DNA of 36,775 bases, from assembly GCF_019266065.1 (NCBI RefSeq), contig NZ_LPNR01000064.1:1-36775 (forward strand), given 5' to 3'. The DNA comes from Nocardia sp. MH4. Lineage in GTDB: Bacteria; Actinomycetota; Actinomycetes; Mycobacteriales; Mycobacteriaceae. The notes below the pieces were generated by a model. It did not search any database. It saw only the letters and a program-made list of their open reading frames with translations, and was not told the origin of the DNA. The translations under genes were made by a program, and so were the position numbers. How positions within the stretch are numbered: position 1 is the first letter of the stretch; each line of letters opens with the position of its first letter. Below are positions 1 to 7,133 of this stretch, in pieces.

Positions 1-43
1 ACTGCACTCGACAGGGTGTGGGAGAGTAGGACACCGCCGGAAC
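1..43 (+). rRNA. rrf: 5S ribosomal RNA, 3' end only
   Basis: The first bases match the 3' part of actinobacterial 5S rRNA, including GTGGGAGAGTAGGACACCGC and the closing GCCGGAA that would pair with the missing 5' end. The rest of the gene and of its rRNA operon lies left of the window. The exact 3' end is judged from helix I and could be off by a few bases. A strong terminator follows 10 bases later, as expected for the last gene of an rrn operon. Confidence 0.9.
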
Positions 44-52
44 ATCATTGCG

Positions 53-86
53 AAAGGCCCTCCAACTACGGTTGGAGGGCCTTTTT
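53..86 (+). terminator. Intrinsic terminator of the rRNA operon
   Basis: A 14-bp perfect stem (53-66 with 71-84) closes on a TACG tetraloop and ends in a run of T (82-86). This is a textbook Rho-independent terminator placed directly after the 5S rRNA. Confidence 0.93.
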
Positions 87-106
87 GCGTTCCCGGACCC
101 GTCACC

Positions 107-112
107 TACAGT
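107..112 (+). promoter_or_regulatory. -10 element of nucS
   Basis: TACAGT ends six bases before the GTG. A TTGCGT at 85-90 could serve as -35 (16-bp spacer). It would overlap the T-run of the rRNA terminator, so nucS appears to have its own promoter packed against the end of the rrn operon. Confidence 0.6.
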
Positions 113-118
113 GCTTGG

Positions 119-862
119 GTGCGCCTTGTCATTGCTCGTTGCCAGGTCGACTACGTCGGCCGACTGACCGCCCACCTTCCGATGGCTCGCCGGTTGCTGC
201 TGATCAAGGCCGACGGTTCGGTGCTCGTGCACTCCGATGGCGGCTCGTACAAGCCGCTGAACTGGATGAGCCCGCCGTGCTGGCTGGAGGAGCGCGATAT
301 CGCGACCCTGGTCCCCGCGGAGCTGCCCGACGGCGTGACGCCGCTGCGGGAGAACAAGACCGCGGTGCCGGACAACATCAAGGCGCTGTGGGTGGTGACC
401 AACAAGGCCGGCGAGGAACTGCGCATCTCCATCGAGGACATCGAGCACGATTCCTCGCACGAACTCGGCATCGATCCCGGCCTGGTGAAGGACGGCGTGG
501 AAGCGCACCTGCAGGAACTGCTGGCCGAACACGTGACGAAGCTCGGCGAGGGGTACACCCTCATCCGGCGCGAGTACATGACCGCCATCGGCCCGGTGGA
601 CCTGCTGTGCCGTGACGCCGACGGCGCGACCGTCGCGGTGGAGATCAAGCGGCGCGGCGAGATCGACGGCGTCGAACAGCTCACCCGCTACCTCGAACTG
701 CTCAATCGCGATCCGCTGCTGGCGCCGGTCGCCGGCGTGTTCGCGGCCCAGCAGATCAAGCCGCAGGCGCGAACGCTGGCCGAGGACCGGGGAATCCGCT
801 GCCTCACGCTCGATTACGACGAGCTGCGTGGCACGGAGAGCAACGTTTTCCGCCTCTTCTAG
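119..862 (+). CDS. nucS: Endonuclease NucS (EndoMS), mismatch-specific
   Basis: A 247-residue protein that cuts both strands at mismatched bases and provides the non-canonical mismatch repair used by actinobacteria that lack MutS/MutL. It aligns from residue 1 ([33 protein letters not shown]) with mycobacterial NucS. The C-terminal nuclease domain shows GPVDLLC around residue 160 and VEIKRRGE around 175, the Asp and Glu-x-Lys of the RecB-like catalytic core. The protein ends in FRLF, resembling the clamp-binding tail of the family. The GTG start is chosen because it gives full-length alignment and lies six bases after a -10 hexamer. The small gene at 873 follows after 10 bases. In M. tuberculosis several genes separate the rRNA operon from nucS; here there are none. 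Confidence 0.95.
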   Translation: MRLVIARCQVDYVGRLTAHLPMARRLLLIKADGSVLVHSDGGSYKPLNWMSPPCWLEERDIATLVPAELPDGVTPLRENKTAVPDNIKALWVVTNKAGEELRISIEDIEHDSSHELGIDPGLVKDGVEAHLQELLAEHVTKLGEGYTLIRREYMTAIGPVDLLCRDADGATVAVEIKRRGEIDGVEQLTRYLELLNRDPLLAPVAGVFAAQQIKPQARTLAEDRGIRCLTLDYDELRGTESNVFRLF

Positions 863-865
863 GCT
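860..865 (+). promoter_or_regulatory. -10 element of the gene at 873
   Basis: TAGGCT lies seven bases before the ATG and includes the TAG stop codon of nucS. The small downstream gene may therefore have its own leaderless transcript besides read-through from nucS. Confidence 0.45.
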
Positions 866-872
866 GAGAACC

Positions 873-1163
873 ATGCCGCGACGTAAACCTCGCTCAGGGC
901 GACGTAGCGAGCCCGCGCCGATCGGTGACGTCTACGGGCGGACCGAGGACGGGCCGGGCGAGGAGACCTACATCGTCCGTACCGTTCCCGGCGCCAGGGC
1001 GGTCAAGACCTACCGGTGTCCGGGTTGCGACCACGAGATCGCGCCCGGGGTCGCCCATATCGTCGCCTGGGCCGTCGACGGCGGCGAGGACGACCGTAGA
1101 CATTGGCACCAGGGCTGCTGGAACGGCAGGCGCACCCGTGGCATCACCCGCCGCTGGTCCTGA
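873..1163 (+). CDS. Small conserved actinobacterial Cys/His protein (Rv1322-like position)
   Basis: A 96-residue basic protein of unknown function. Its first 12 residues are rich in Arg and Lys. The second half holds C49-x2-C52, H54, H62 and a closing H77-x-H79-x2-C82 in a Trp-rich context, a spacing that could bind zinc. Relatives in actinobacterial genomes are often labelled ATP/GTP-binding protein; I see no Walker motif here to justify that. It follows nucS by 10 bases on the same strand, and the same neighbour occurs next to mycobacterial nucS, so a link to DNA repair is a reasonable guess only. The ATG at 873 is preferred to upstream in-frame starts, which lie inside nucS. Confidence 0.8.
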   Translation: MPRRKPRSGRRSEPAPIGDVYGRTEDGPGEETYIVRTVPGARAVKTYRCPGCDHEIAPGVAHIVAWAVDGGEDDRRHWHQGCWNGRRTRGITRRWS

Positions 1164-1176
1164 GCCCGGACACCAC

Positions 1177-1223
1177 GAAAACCGAAGGCCGCCTCGAACA
1201 TTCGAGGCGGCCTTCGGTTCTTC
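1177..1223. terminator. Bidirectional terminator between convergent genes
   Basis: 1181-1198 is perfectly complementary to 1201-1218, giving a stem of at least 16 bp with a tight loop. It is flanked by A-rich sequence (GAAAA) on the left and TTCTTC on the right, so it can serve both the gene ending at 1163 and the minus-strand gene ending at 1262. Confidence 0.85.
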
Positions 1224-1261
1224 AACTATGAGGGTGGAGCAATGTCGTCGCGGGTCCGACG

Positions 1262-2269
1262 TCAGTTGCTGATGTCGGCGCTCTCGCGGTCCTCGTCGAC
1301 GATGTCCTCGTCGGCGTCGGCGACCTCGGGGATGGCCTTGGTCTGGCGGGAGCCCGACACGGACTTGTTGTTGCCGTTGTTGCTGATCGACTTGCGCTCG
1401 GGGGCGCCGTCGAGCAGCTCGCTCTCGCGGTTGACCGCGGCGAGCATGGCGGGCACCGAGTCGAGCTGACCACGGATACCGAGCAGCTGGGCCAGGACCC
1501 GGCCGCGCAGCACGCGCATCTCCTCGGCCAGTTCCTTCGCGTGCGCGATCTTGCGCTCGGAGGTCTGGGTGGCGGAGCTGATGAGACGGTTCGACTCGTC
1601 GGTCGCGTCCTTGATCCGCTGGGCGGCCTCGGCGCGACTGGTGGCCTCGAGCTCCTCCATGGCACGAGTCAGCTTGGTGCGCCGATCGTTCATGGTGGCC
1701 TCGAAGTCCTGCTGGGTGGCCTTGCGCTTGGCCTCGGCTTCCTTGCCGAGACGTTCCACATCGGCCTGCGCGGCCTCGATGATCTTGGCGGACTCGGTGC
1801 GCGCGTTCGCGAGGGTTTGCTCGAACTCGATCTCGAGCGCCTCGCGCTTCTCCTTGGTCTCCGCGAGCAGCGACTCGTACTTGCCACGCATCTCGGTGGC
1901 CTGCTGCTCGGCGATCGACACCATCTCGGCGGCTTCGGCCTGCGCCAGCGCACGGACCTCGGACGCTTCGTCCGAGGCCAGGCGCAGCATGCGCGAGATG
2001 CGGTCGGACATTCCTTCGGCGGTGGTCGGCGGCACGGAAAGCCGGTCGACCTCCTTGCGGAGCTCGTCGATCTCGTCCCGCGCGTCTTCCAGCTGGCTGG
2101 CGAGATTCCGGGCCTGCGCGGCGGCAGCATCCCGGTCGGTGGCGGTGACGCGGAGCTCGGCGTCGAAGCGGTCGAAGTAGTTGCGCACCTCGTCTTGCGC
2201 ATAACCCTTGCGCACAACGGTGAAGGGCAGTGCAACGAAGCGATTGCGATCGGACTCAGGTGACGACAT
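1262..2269 (-). CDS. FilP/RsmP-like coiled-coil cytoskeletal protein
   Basis: A 335-residue protein, nearly all predicted coiled coil, rich in Ala, Glu, Lys and Arg. Residues 10-40 (FVALPFTVVRKGYAQDEVRNYF) are a DivIVA-like N-terminal segment. A long heptad region follows from about 40 to 270, then an acidic, low-complexity tail. The layout and the SDRISRMLRLASDEA segment resemble Streptomyces FilP and corynebacterial RsmP, intermediate-filament-like proteins that stiffen the cell and act with DivIVA at growing poles. The ATG at 2269 is used. A TTG at 2278 is also in frame but falls inside the -10 element TATTTT. It is not part of the M. tuberculosis order at this locus. A generic DivIVA-domain protein is the alternative reading. 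Confidence 0.75.
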   Translation of the reverse strand: MSSPESDRNRFVALPFTVVRKGYAQDEVRNYFDRFDAELRVTATDRDAAAAQARNLASQLEDARDEIDELRKEVDRLSVPPTTAEGMSDRISRMLRLASDEASEVRALAQAEAAEMVSIAEQQATEMRGKYESLLAETKEKREALEIEFEQTLANARTESAKIIEAAQADVERLGKEAEAKRKATQQDFEATMNDRRTKLTRAMEELEATSRAEAAQRIKDATDESNRLISSATQTSERKIAHAKELAEEMRVLRGRVLAQLLGIRGQLDSVPAMLAAVNRESELLDGAPERKSISNNGNNKSVSGSRQTKAIPEVADADEDIVDEDRESADISN

Positions 2270-2276
2270 GGCACAC

Positions 2277-2282
2277 AAAATA
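2277..2282 (-). promoter_or_regulatory. -10 element of the filP-like gene
   Basis: TATTTT on the minus strand, seven bases before the ATG at 2269. It decides the start because the upstream TTG lies within the hexamer. Confidence 0.5.
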
Positions 2283-2355
2283 CAGCCTCGAGCGAGCCTA
2301 TGGAGACTCGACCGTGATTGTGATCTCGCCGAGATTTACCAACCGTATCCGCCTA

Positions 2356-2817
2356 CTAGTGCGTAACATTCGGGTTCGGCTCGACAAGCTCCACCAGCAC
2401 ACCGCCAGCATCCTTCGGATGGATGAAGTTGATGCGCGAATCCGCGGTGCCGTGACGAGGGGCTTCGTACAGCAAACGCAGGCCGCGGCCGCGTAGGAAG
2501 GCCGAAACCGCCTCGATGTCGGTGACCCGATAGGCCAGCTGCTGCAGACCCGGTCCGCTGCGGTCGATGAACTTGGCGATGGTGGACTCCGGGGTCAGCG
2601 GTGCCAGCAACTGCAGGGCGGTCGCGCGATCGGCCGCGGCGGGGCACGACAGCATCGCCTCGACGACGCCCTGGGCCTCGTTGACCTCGCGGTGGGTCTC
2701 GACCATGCCGAGATTGTCGGTGTACCAGGCGACGGCGGCGTCCAGGTCGGGCACGGCGATGCCGACGTGGTCGACGGCGATGACGTAGTCGGCGGGGATG
2801 ATGTTGTCGTTGCTCAC
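2356..2817 (-). CDS. mce: Methylmalonyl-CoA epimerase
   Basis: A 153-residue VOC-fold enzyme that interconverts (2S)- and (2R)-methylmalonyl-CoA, linking propionyl-CoA breakdown to succinyl-CoA. It shows two VOC repeats: [18 protein letters not shown] (about residues 16-33), with metal ligand His in VDHVG, and [18 protein letters not shown] (about 91-108). The C-terminal [19 protein letters not shown] segment with its metal-binding Glu is typical of the epimerase. Length is normal for the family. It starts at GTG 2817 and is divergent from the thiolase gene at 2944; the same pairing (Rv1322A/Rv1323) is seen in M. tuberculosis. Confidence 0.92.
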   Translation of the reverse strand: MSNDNIIPADYVIAVDHVGIAVPDLDAAVAWYTDNLGMVETHREVNEAQGVVEAMLSCPAAADRATALQLLAPLTPESTIAKFIDRSGPGLQQLAYRVTDIEAVSAFLRGRGLRLLYEAPRHGTADSRINFIHPKDAGGVLVELVEPNPNVTH

Positions 2818-2823
2818 CCCTCG

Positions 2824-2829
2824 AAGCTA
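2824..2829 (-). promoter_or_regulatory. -10 element of the epimerase gene
   Basis: TAGCTT on the minus strand, six bases before the GTG at 2817. Confidence 0.55.
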
Positions 2830-2943
2830 GCGCGTACCTGCCTGCCGGGTGTGCTCCGATACCGGTTACCGTTGAGTGCAACCCTTGACGTGCGCTGCTG
2901 TGTGCGTCGCGGCGAGGTTCGACTCAATGAATGCGAGGCTTTC

Positions 2944-4128
2944 GTGACGACTTCTGTCATCGTGTCCGGTGCGCGTACCCCGGTCGGCAGGCTCCTGGGC
3001 GGTCTGAAGGACTTCAAGGCCTCGGATCTGGCCGGTGTGGCGATCAAGGCGGCGCTGGAGAAGGGTGGTGTGGCGCCCGAGCAGGTCGACTACGTCATCC
3101 TCGGTCAGGTGCTGCAGGCCGGTGCCGGGCAGCTGCCCGCCCGCCAGGCGGCGATCGCCGCGGGCATTCCGATGGATGTGCCCTCGCTGCTGATCAACAA
3201 GGTCTGCCTGTCGGGCATCAACGCGATCGCGCTGGCCGATCAGCTGATCCGCGCCGGGGAGCACGAGATCGTCGTGGCCGGCGGCATGGAGTCGATGAGC
3301 CAGACCCCGCACCTGCTGCCCAAGAGCCGTGAGGGTCACAAGTACGGCGACACCACCCTGGTCGACCACATGGCCTACGACGGCCTGCACGACGTGATCA
3401 CCGATCAGGCGATGGGTCTGCTGACCGAGGACCGCAACGACCTGGACAAGGTCAGCCGCGAGGAGCAGGACGCGCTGGCCGCGGCTTCGCACCAGCGTGC
3501 CGCCGCCGCGTGGAAGAACGGGCTGTTCACCGACGAGGTCGTGCCGGTCGCCGTGCCGCAGCGCAAGGGCGACCCGATCTACGTCAGCGAGGACGAGGGC
3601 ATCCGCGCCGACACCACCGTCGAGTCGCTGGGCAAGCTGCGTCCGGCCTTCCGCAAGGACGGCACCGTGACCGCGGGCACCGCCTCGCAGATCTCCGACG
3701 GCGCGGCCGCGGTGATCGTGATGAGCAAGGCCAAGGCCGAGGAGCTGGGTCTGGAGTGGATCGCCGAGATCGGCGCCGCCGGTCAGGTCGCCGGTCCGGA
3801 CTCGACCTTGCAGGATCAGCCGGCCAACGCCATCCTCGCCGCGTGCGCGAAGGAGGGCATCACCCCTGCCGACCTGGACCTGATCGAGATCAACGAGGCC
3901 TTCGCGGCCGTCGGGGTGTCCTCGACCAAGAAGCTGGGCTTCGACCCGGAGAAGGTCAACGTCAACGGTGGCGCCATCTCCATCGGCCACCCGCTGGGCA
4001 TGTCGGGTGCGCGCATCCTGCTGCACCTGGCGCTGGAGCTGAAGCGTCGCGGTGGCGGCGTCGGCGCCGCCGCGCTGTGCGGTGGCGGTGGTCAGGGCGA
4101 CGCGCTGATCATCCGCGTGCCCGCCTGA
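2944..4128 (+). CDS. fadA4: Acetyl-CoA acetyltransferase (thiolase), FadA4-type
   Basis: A 394-residue biosynthetic-type thiolase that condenses two acetyl-CoA to acetoacetyl-CoA or runs the reverse cleavage. The nucleophile is C88 in INKVCLSG, the catalytic His is H349 in [10 protein letters not shown], and the second Cys is C379 in [10 protein letters not shown], so all thiolase active-site elements are present. The reading frame is open far upstream (to 2692), but GTG 2944 gives the family N-terminus ([15 protein letters not shown]) and has GAGG at 2935-2938 with 5-base spacing. Its neighbour is the divergent methylmalonyl-CoA epimerase, as in mycobacteria. A strong hairpin terminator follows. 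Confidence 0.95.
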   Translation: MTTSVIVSGARTPVGRLLGGLKDFKASDLAGVAIKAALEKGGVAPEQVDYVILGQVLQAGAGQLPARQAAIAAGIPMDVPSLLINKVCLSGINAIALADQLIRAGEHEIVVAGGMESMSQTPHLLPKSREGHKYGDTTLVDHMAYDGLHDVITDQAMGLLTEDRNDLDKVSREEQDALAAASHQRAAAAWKNGLFTDEVVPVAVPQRKGDPIYVSEDEGIRADTTVESLGKLRPAFRKDGTVTAGTASQISDGAAAVIVMSKAKAEELGLEWIAEIGAAGQVAGPDSTLQDQPANAILAACAKEGITPADLDLIEINEAFAAVGVSSTKKLGFDPEKVNVNGGAISIGHPLGMSGARILLHLALELKRRGGGVGAAALCGGGGQGDALIIRVPA

Positions 4129-4139
4129 TTTTCGTCCGT

Positions 4140-4179
4140 ACGCACGGGCCCCGCGCTGTCGAGCGCGGGGCCCGTGCGT
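4140..4179 (+). terminator. Terminator after the thiolase gene
   Basis: A 17-bp perfect stem (4140-4156 with 4163-4179) with a 6-base loop, 11 bases after the stop codon. No long T-run follows, as is common in actinobacteria. Confidence 0.8.
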
Positions 4180-4230
4180 GTGAGCGGTCCAACTACGTGG
4201 TGTCGTAGATCATGCTGCACAATGGCTGGT

Positions 4231-4599
4231 ATGGGTTTCTTCGATCTGCGGTCCACTGCCAGTCGTTTCCGGTTCTTCGCGGTGCTAGAAGCGCTGTCGT
4301 GGATCGGTCTGCTGACCGGTATGGCGTTCAAGTACCTGCCCGCCGAGGGCAACGAGATCGGCGTGAAGATTTTCGGCCCGGTACACGGCGCGATCTTCGT
4401 CCTGTTCGTCATCACCGCGCTGCTGGCCGCGCGGGAACTGAACTGGGGCTGGAAGACCACCGTGCTGGCGCTGGCGTCGAGCATTCCGCCGCTGTTCACC
4501 GTGGCCTTCGAGATCTGGGCCGTGCGGACCGGTCAGCTGGGCGAACTGAGCGCCGACGCGAGCAAGGGCTCCCCGGCAGCCGCGCCGACGGCTTCGTGA
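4231..4599 (+). CDS. DUF3817 family integral membrane protein
   Basis: A 122-residue protein with three or four predicted membrane helices: FFAVLEALSWIGLLTGMAF (about residues 14-32), the VHGAIFVLFVITALLA segment, and a third around LALASSIPPLFTVAFEIW. The early Glu-Ala pair and the later HG and E-W pattern are typical of DUF3817. No biochemical function is known to me. ATG 4231 is chosen because CACAAT lies seven bases upstream; ATG 4222 (MAGMGFF) is an alternative. It ends 13 bases before the thioredoxin-like gene. A second DUF3817 protein of the same length is encoded at 33937. Confidence 0.8.
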   Translation: MGFFDLRSTASRFRFFAVLEALSWIGLLTGMAFKYLPAEGNEIGVKIFGPVHGAIFVLFVITALLAARELNWGWKTTVLALASSIPPLFTVAFEIWAVRTGQLGELSADASKGSPAAAPTAS

Positions 4600-4612
4600 C
4601 AAACTGGAAAGC

Positions 4613-5524
4613 GTGACTCGACCCGCTGCCCGTCGTCCTTCGCCCGCCGTCGCCGCCGCCATGTCCGGCGCGGTGGATCTGTCCGCGCTGAAGCAGCCGC
4701 CCGCCGCTCCCGGCGGGGCGGCTGCGGCCCCGGGGAACCATATGGTCACCGAGGCGGATTTCGAAGCCAAGGTCATCCGGCGCTCGATGCAGGTGCCCGT
4801 CGTGGTCGCGCTGTTCTCGCAGCGCAGCCCGGGCAGCGTCGAGCTGATCCGCACGCTCGAGCGGCTCAACGCCGACGATCGCGGCGGCTGGGACCTGGCC
4901 GCCATCGAAGCCGAAGCGAACATGAACATCGTGCAGGCGCTGCGGGTGCAGGGCATCCCCACGGTGATCGCGGTGGCGGGCGGGCAGCCGCTGGCCGATT
5001 TCGAGGGCGCCCAGCCCGAGGCGCAGGTCCGCCAGTGGATCGACGCGGTGCTGGACGCGACCGCGGGCAAACTCGAGGGCGACCCGAACGCCGCCGGCGC
5101 GGCGCCCGAGGTCGAGGACCCGCGCTTCACCGCCGCCGAGGACGCGCTCGCCGAGGGTGACATCGCCGGCGCCGAGGCGGCCTACGAGGCGATCCTGACC
5201 GAGGAGCCCGGCAACGAGGAAGCCAAGGCGGCCCTGCGCCAGCTGCGCTTCCTGACCAGGGCCCAGCAGCTCGATCCGGCCGTGGTCGCCACCGCCGACG
5301 CCGACCCGGCGAACCTGGACGCCGCCCTCGACGCCGCCGATGTGGAACTGCTCGAGCAGCGCCCCGAGGCCGCGTTCGAGCGGATCATCGCCGCCATCAA
5401 GCGCACCGCGGGCGAGGACCGCACCAGGGCCCGCACCCGGCTGCTCGAGCTGTTCGAGCTGTTCGACCCGGCCGAGCCCTTCGTGGTCGCGGCCCGGCGC
5501 AAGCTGGCCACCGCACTGTACTGA
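4613..5524 (+). CDS. Thioredoxin-fold/TPR co-chaperone of the CnoX (YbbN) type
   Basis: A 303-residue protein. Residues 1-45 are an Ala/Pro-rich leader, about 45-155 a thioredoxin fold (VPVVVALFSQRSPGS, then the cis-Pro loop VQGIPTVIAVAGG), and about 165-303 tetratricopeptide-like helices (AEDALAEGDIAGAEAAYEAIL and following). The place of the redox CxxC is taken by S-Q-R-S, so thiol-disulfide exchange is not expected. In Escherichia coli the related CnoX acts as a holdase that passes clients to DnaK and GroEL, so a chaperone role is inferred. It is the positional counterpart of Rv1324. GTG 4613 is used, with GGAA at 4606 as a weak ribosome site. A hairpin terminator follows. Confidence 0.85.
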   Translation: MTRPAARRPSPAVAAAMSGAVDLSALKQPPAAPGGAAAAPGNHMVTEADFEAKVIRRSMQVPVVVALFSQRSPGSVELIRTLERLNADDRGGWDLAAIEAEANMNIVQALRVQGIPTVIAVAGGQPLADFEGAQPEAQVRQWIDAVLDATAGKLEGDPNAAGAAPEVEDPRFTAAEDALAEGDIAGAEAAYEAILTEEPGNEEAKAALRQLRFLTRAQQLDPAVVATADADPANLDAALDAADVELLEQRPEAAFERIIAAIKRTAGEDRTRARTRLLELFELFDPAEPFVVAARRKLATALY

Positions 5525-5536
5525 CGCACGAGATCC

Positions 5537-5570
5537 GAGGCCGTCCCGGCTGAACTGCCGGGGCGGCCTC
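5537..5570 (+). terminator. Terminator after the CnoX-like gene
   Basis: GAGGCCGTCCCGGC (5537-5550) pairs with GCCGGGGCGGCCTC (5557-5570), with one G-T wobble and a 6-base loop, 13 bases after the stop codon. Confidence 0.75.
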
Positions 5571-5627
5571 GTCGTATCCCCGGGTAGACCCGCGGCACCG
5601 GCCGCGAGCTGACTCGAGGAGAACGAC

Positions 5628-6713
5628 ATGACCTCACTCGACCACTCGGGCTCGGTAAATCAAGCCGAGGTGGAAGCCTTCGCGGGATCGATGATCGAGG
5701 TGCTCGACCACGCGAGCACCGCGCTGATGATCAGCATGGGCCACCAGGTCGGACTGTTCGACACCATGGCGGCCAACCCCGGCGCGACCAGCCAGGAGCT
5801 CGCCGCGGCGGCGAACCTGAACGAACGCTACGTGCGGGAGTGGCTCGGCGCCGTCACCACCGCGGGCATCGTGCGCTACGACCCGCCGACCGCCACCTAC
5901 ACCCTGCCGCCCGCGCACGCGGCGAGCCTGACCAGGGCCGCCGGCCCGGACAACCTGGCCCGCGTCATGCAGTTCATCGCCCAGCTCGGCGAGGTGGAAC
6001 CCAAGATCGTCGAACGATTCCGGATCGGGGGCGGCCTGGCCTACGAGGACTATGTCCGGTTCCACGCGCTGATGGCCGAGGAGAGCGCCGAAGTGTTCGA
6101 CGCCGCGCTGATCCAGGTGATCCTGCCGATGGCGCCCGGCCTCACCGATCGGCTGCTGATGGGGATGGACGTGGCCGACATCGCCTGCGGCAGCGGGCAC
6201 GCGGTGAACCTGATGGCGCGGGCGTTCCCGGCGAGCCGGTTCACCGGCTACGACTTCTCCCTGGACGCGATCGAAGCGGCCAGGGCCGAGGCGCGAGCGA
6301 TCGGCCTGCGCAATGTGGAATTCGTCGTGCAGGACGTCGCCGCGCTCGACGCACCGGAATCGTGTGATCTGATCACCGTCTTCGACGCGATCCACGACCA
6401 GGCGCATCCGGCCGAGGTACTGGCCAACATCGCGGCCGCGCTGCGTCCGGACGGTGTCTTCCTGATGGTGGACGTGCATGCCTCCAGCAGGCTGGAGGAG
6501 AACCTGGACCTGCCGCTCGGTCCGTTCCTGTACGCGGTGTCGACGATGCATTGCATGTCGGTGTCGCTGGGCCAGGGCGGGGACGGGCTCGGCACGGTGT
6601 GGGGCGAACAGCGCGCGCTGTCGATGCTCGCCGACGCCGGCTTCACCGAGGTCAGCACCAGTCACGTCGACGGCGACCCGCTCAATACCTACTACATCGC
6701 GCGCAAGGGCTGA
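5628..6713 (+). CDS. Class I SAM-dependent methyltransferase with N-terminal winged-helix domain
   Basis: A 361-residue protein. The N-terminal third (about 15-100) looks like the dimerisation/winged-helix domain of O-methyltransferase-type enzymes (HQVGLFDTMAANPGATSQELA, NERYVREWLGAVTTAGIV). The C-terminal two thirds are a Rossmann methyltransferase: motif I is VADIACGSGHAVNLMA near residue 185, the acidic end of beta-2 is in FTGYDFS, and motif IV is ITVFDAIHD. Length and layout resemble Rv2258c of M. tuberculosis. The substrate cannot be read from sequence. The start has a clear ribosome site (GAGGAG at 5617). It is not part of the mycobacterial order here, so it is an insertion relative to that backbone. 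Confidence 0.85.
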   Translation: MTSLDHSGSVNQAEVEAFAGSMIEVLDHASTALMISMGHQVGLFDTMAANPGATSQELAAAANLNERYVREWLGAVTTAGIVRYDPPTATYTLPPAHAASLTRAAGPDNLARVMQFIAQLGEVEPKIVERFRIGGGLAYEDYVRFHALMAEESAEVFDAALIQVILPMAPGLTDRLLMGMDVADIACGSGHAVNLMARAFPASRFTGYDFSLDAIEAARAEARAIGLRNVEFVVQDVAALDAPESCDLITVFDAIHDQAHPAEVLANIAAALRPDGVFLMVDVHASSRLEENLDLPLGPFLYAVSTMHCMSVSLGQGGDGLGTVWGEQRALSMLADAGFTEVSTSHVDGDPLNTYYIARKG

Positions 6714-6728
6714 GGCGCCGGCCGCTGC

Positions 6729-6734
6729 TACGGT
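6729..6734 (+). promoter_or_regulatory. -10 element of the deazaflavin reductase gene
   Basis: TACGGT, six bases before the ATG at 6741, within the 27-base gap after the methyltransferase gene. Confidence 0.55.
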
Positions 6735-6740
6735 CGGAAC

Positions 6741-7133
6741 ATGGGCTCCAAGAAGGACATTCAGCATCGGATCGTGACCGCGTTCCAGCGGCCGCTCAAC
6801 GTGGTCGTGCGTCGACTGCCCCGCCATCAACTGCTCGAGACCACCGGGCGGGTGAGCGGGCAGCCGCGGACCACGCCGATCGGCGGGCGCCGTGTCGGCG
6901 ACCAGTTCTGGCTGGTCTCCGAATTCGGCGAGCGCTCACAGTATGTCCGCAACATCCTGGCCGACAACCGGGTCCGGGTGCGGCTGCGGGGGCGCTGGCA
7001 CCGCGGCGTCGCCCACCTGGTGCCCGACGACGACCCGCGCGCCCGGCTGCGCGAGCTGCCGCGTCACAACAGCGCCGCCGTGCGCGCGGTCGGCACCGAC
7101 CTGCTGACGATCCGGATCGATCTGGCCGACTAG
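6741..7133 (+). CDS. Deazaflavin (F420)-dependent nitroreductase-family protein (Ddn/FDOR-A-like)
   Basis: A 130-residue split-barrel protein. [19 protein letters not shown] (about residues 34-52) is the signature of the Ddn/FDOR-A family, followed by [32 protein letters not shown]. Family members use reduced F420 to reduce quinones or nitroaromatics, and the best-known one activates pretomanid in M. tuberculosis. Substrate here is unknown. Its TAG stop overlaps the TAG stop of glgB on the other strand in a shared CTAG (7130-7133). Confidence 0.85.
   Translation: MGSKKDIQHRIVTAFQRPLNVVVRRLPRHQLLETTGRVSGQPRTTPIGGRRVGDQFWLVSEFGERSQYVRNILADNRVRVRLRGRWHRGVAHLVPDDDPRARLRELPRHNSAAVRAVGTDLLTIRIDLAD

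Noticed and set aside
2270..2278. TTG start giving the FilP-like protein three extra residues
   Set aside because: The TTG lies inside the TATTTT -10 element; ATG 2269 is at the correct leaderless distance.
2692..2943. Longer N-terminus for the thiolase (start at 2692)
   Set aside because: It would overlap the epimerase gene on the other strand and adds 84 residues absent from thiolases.
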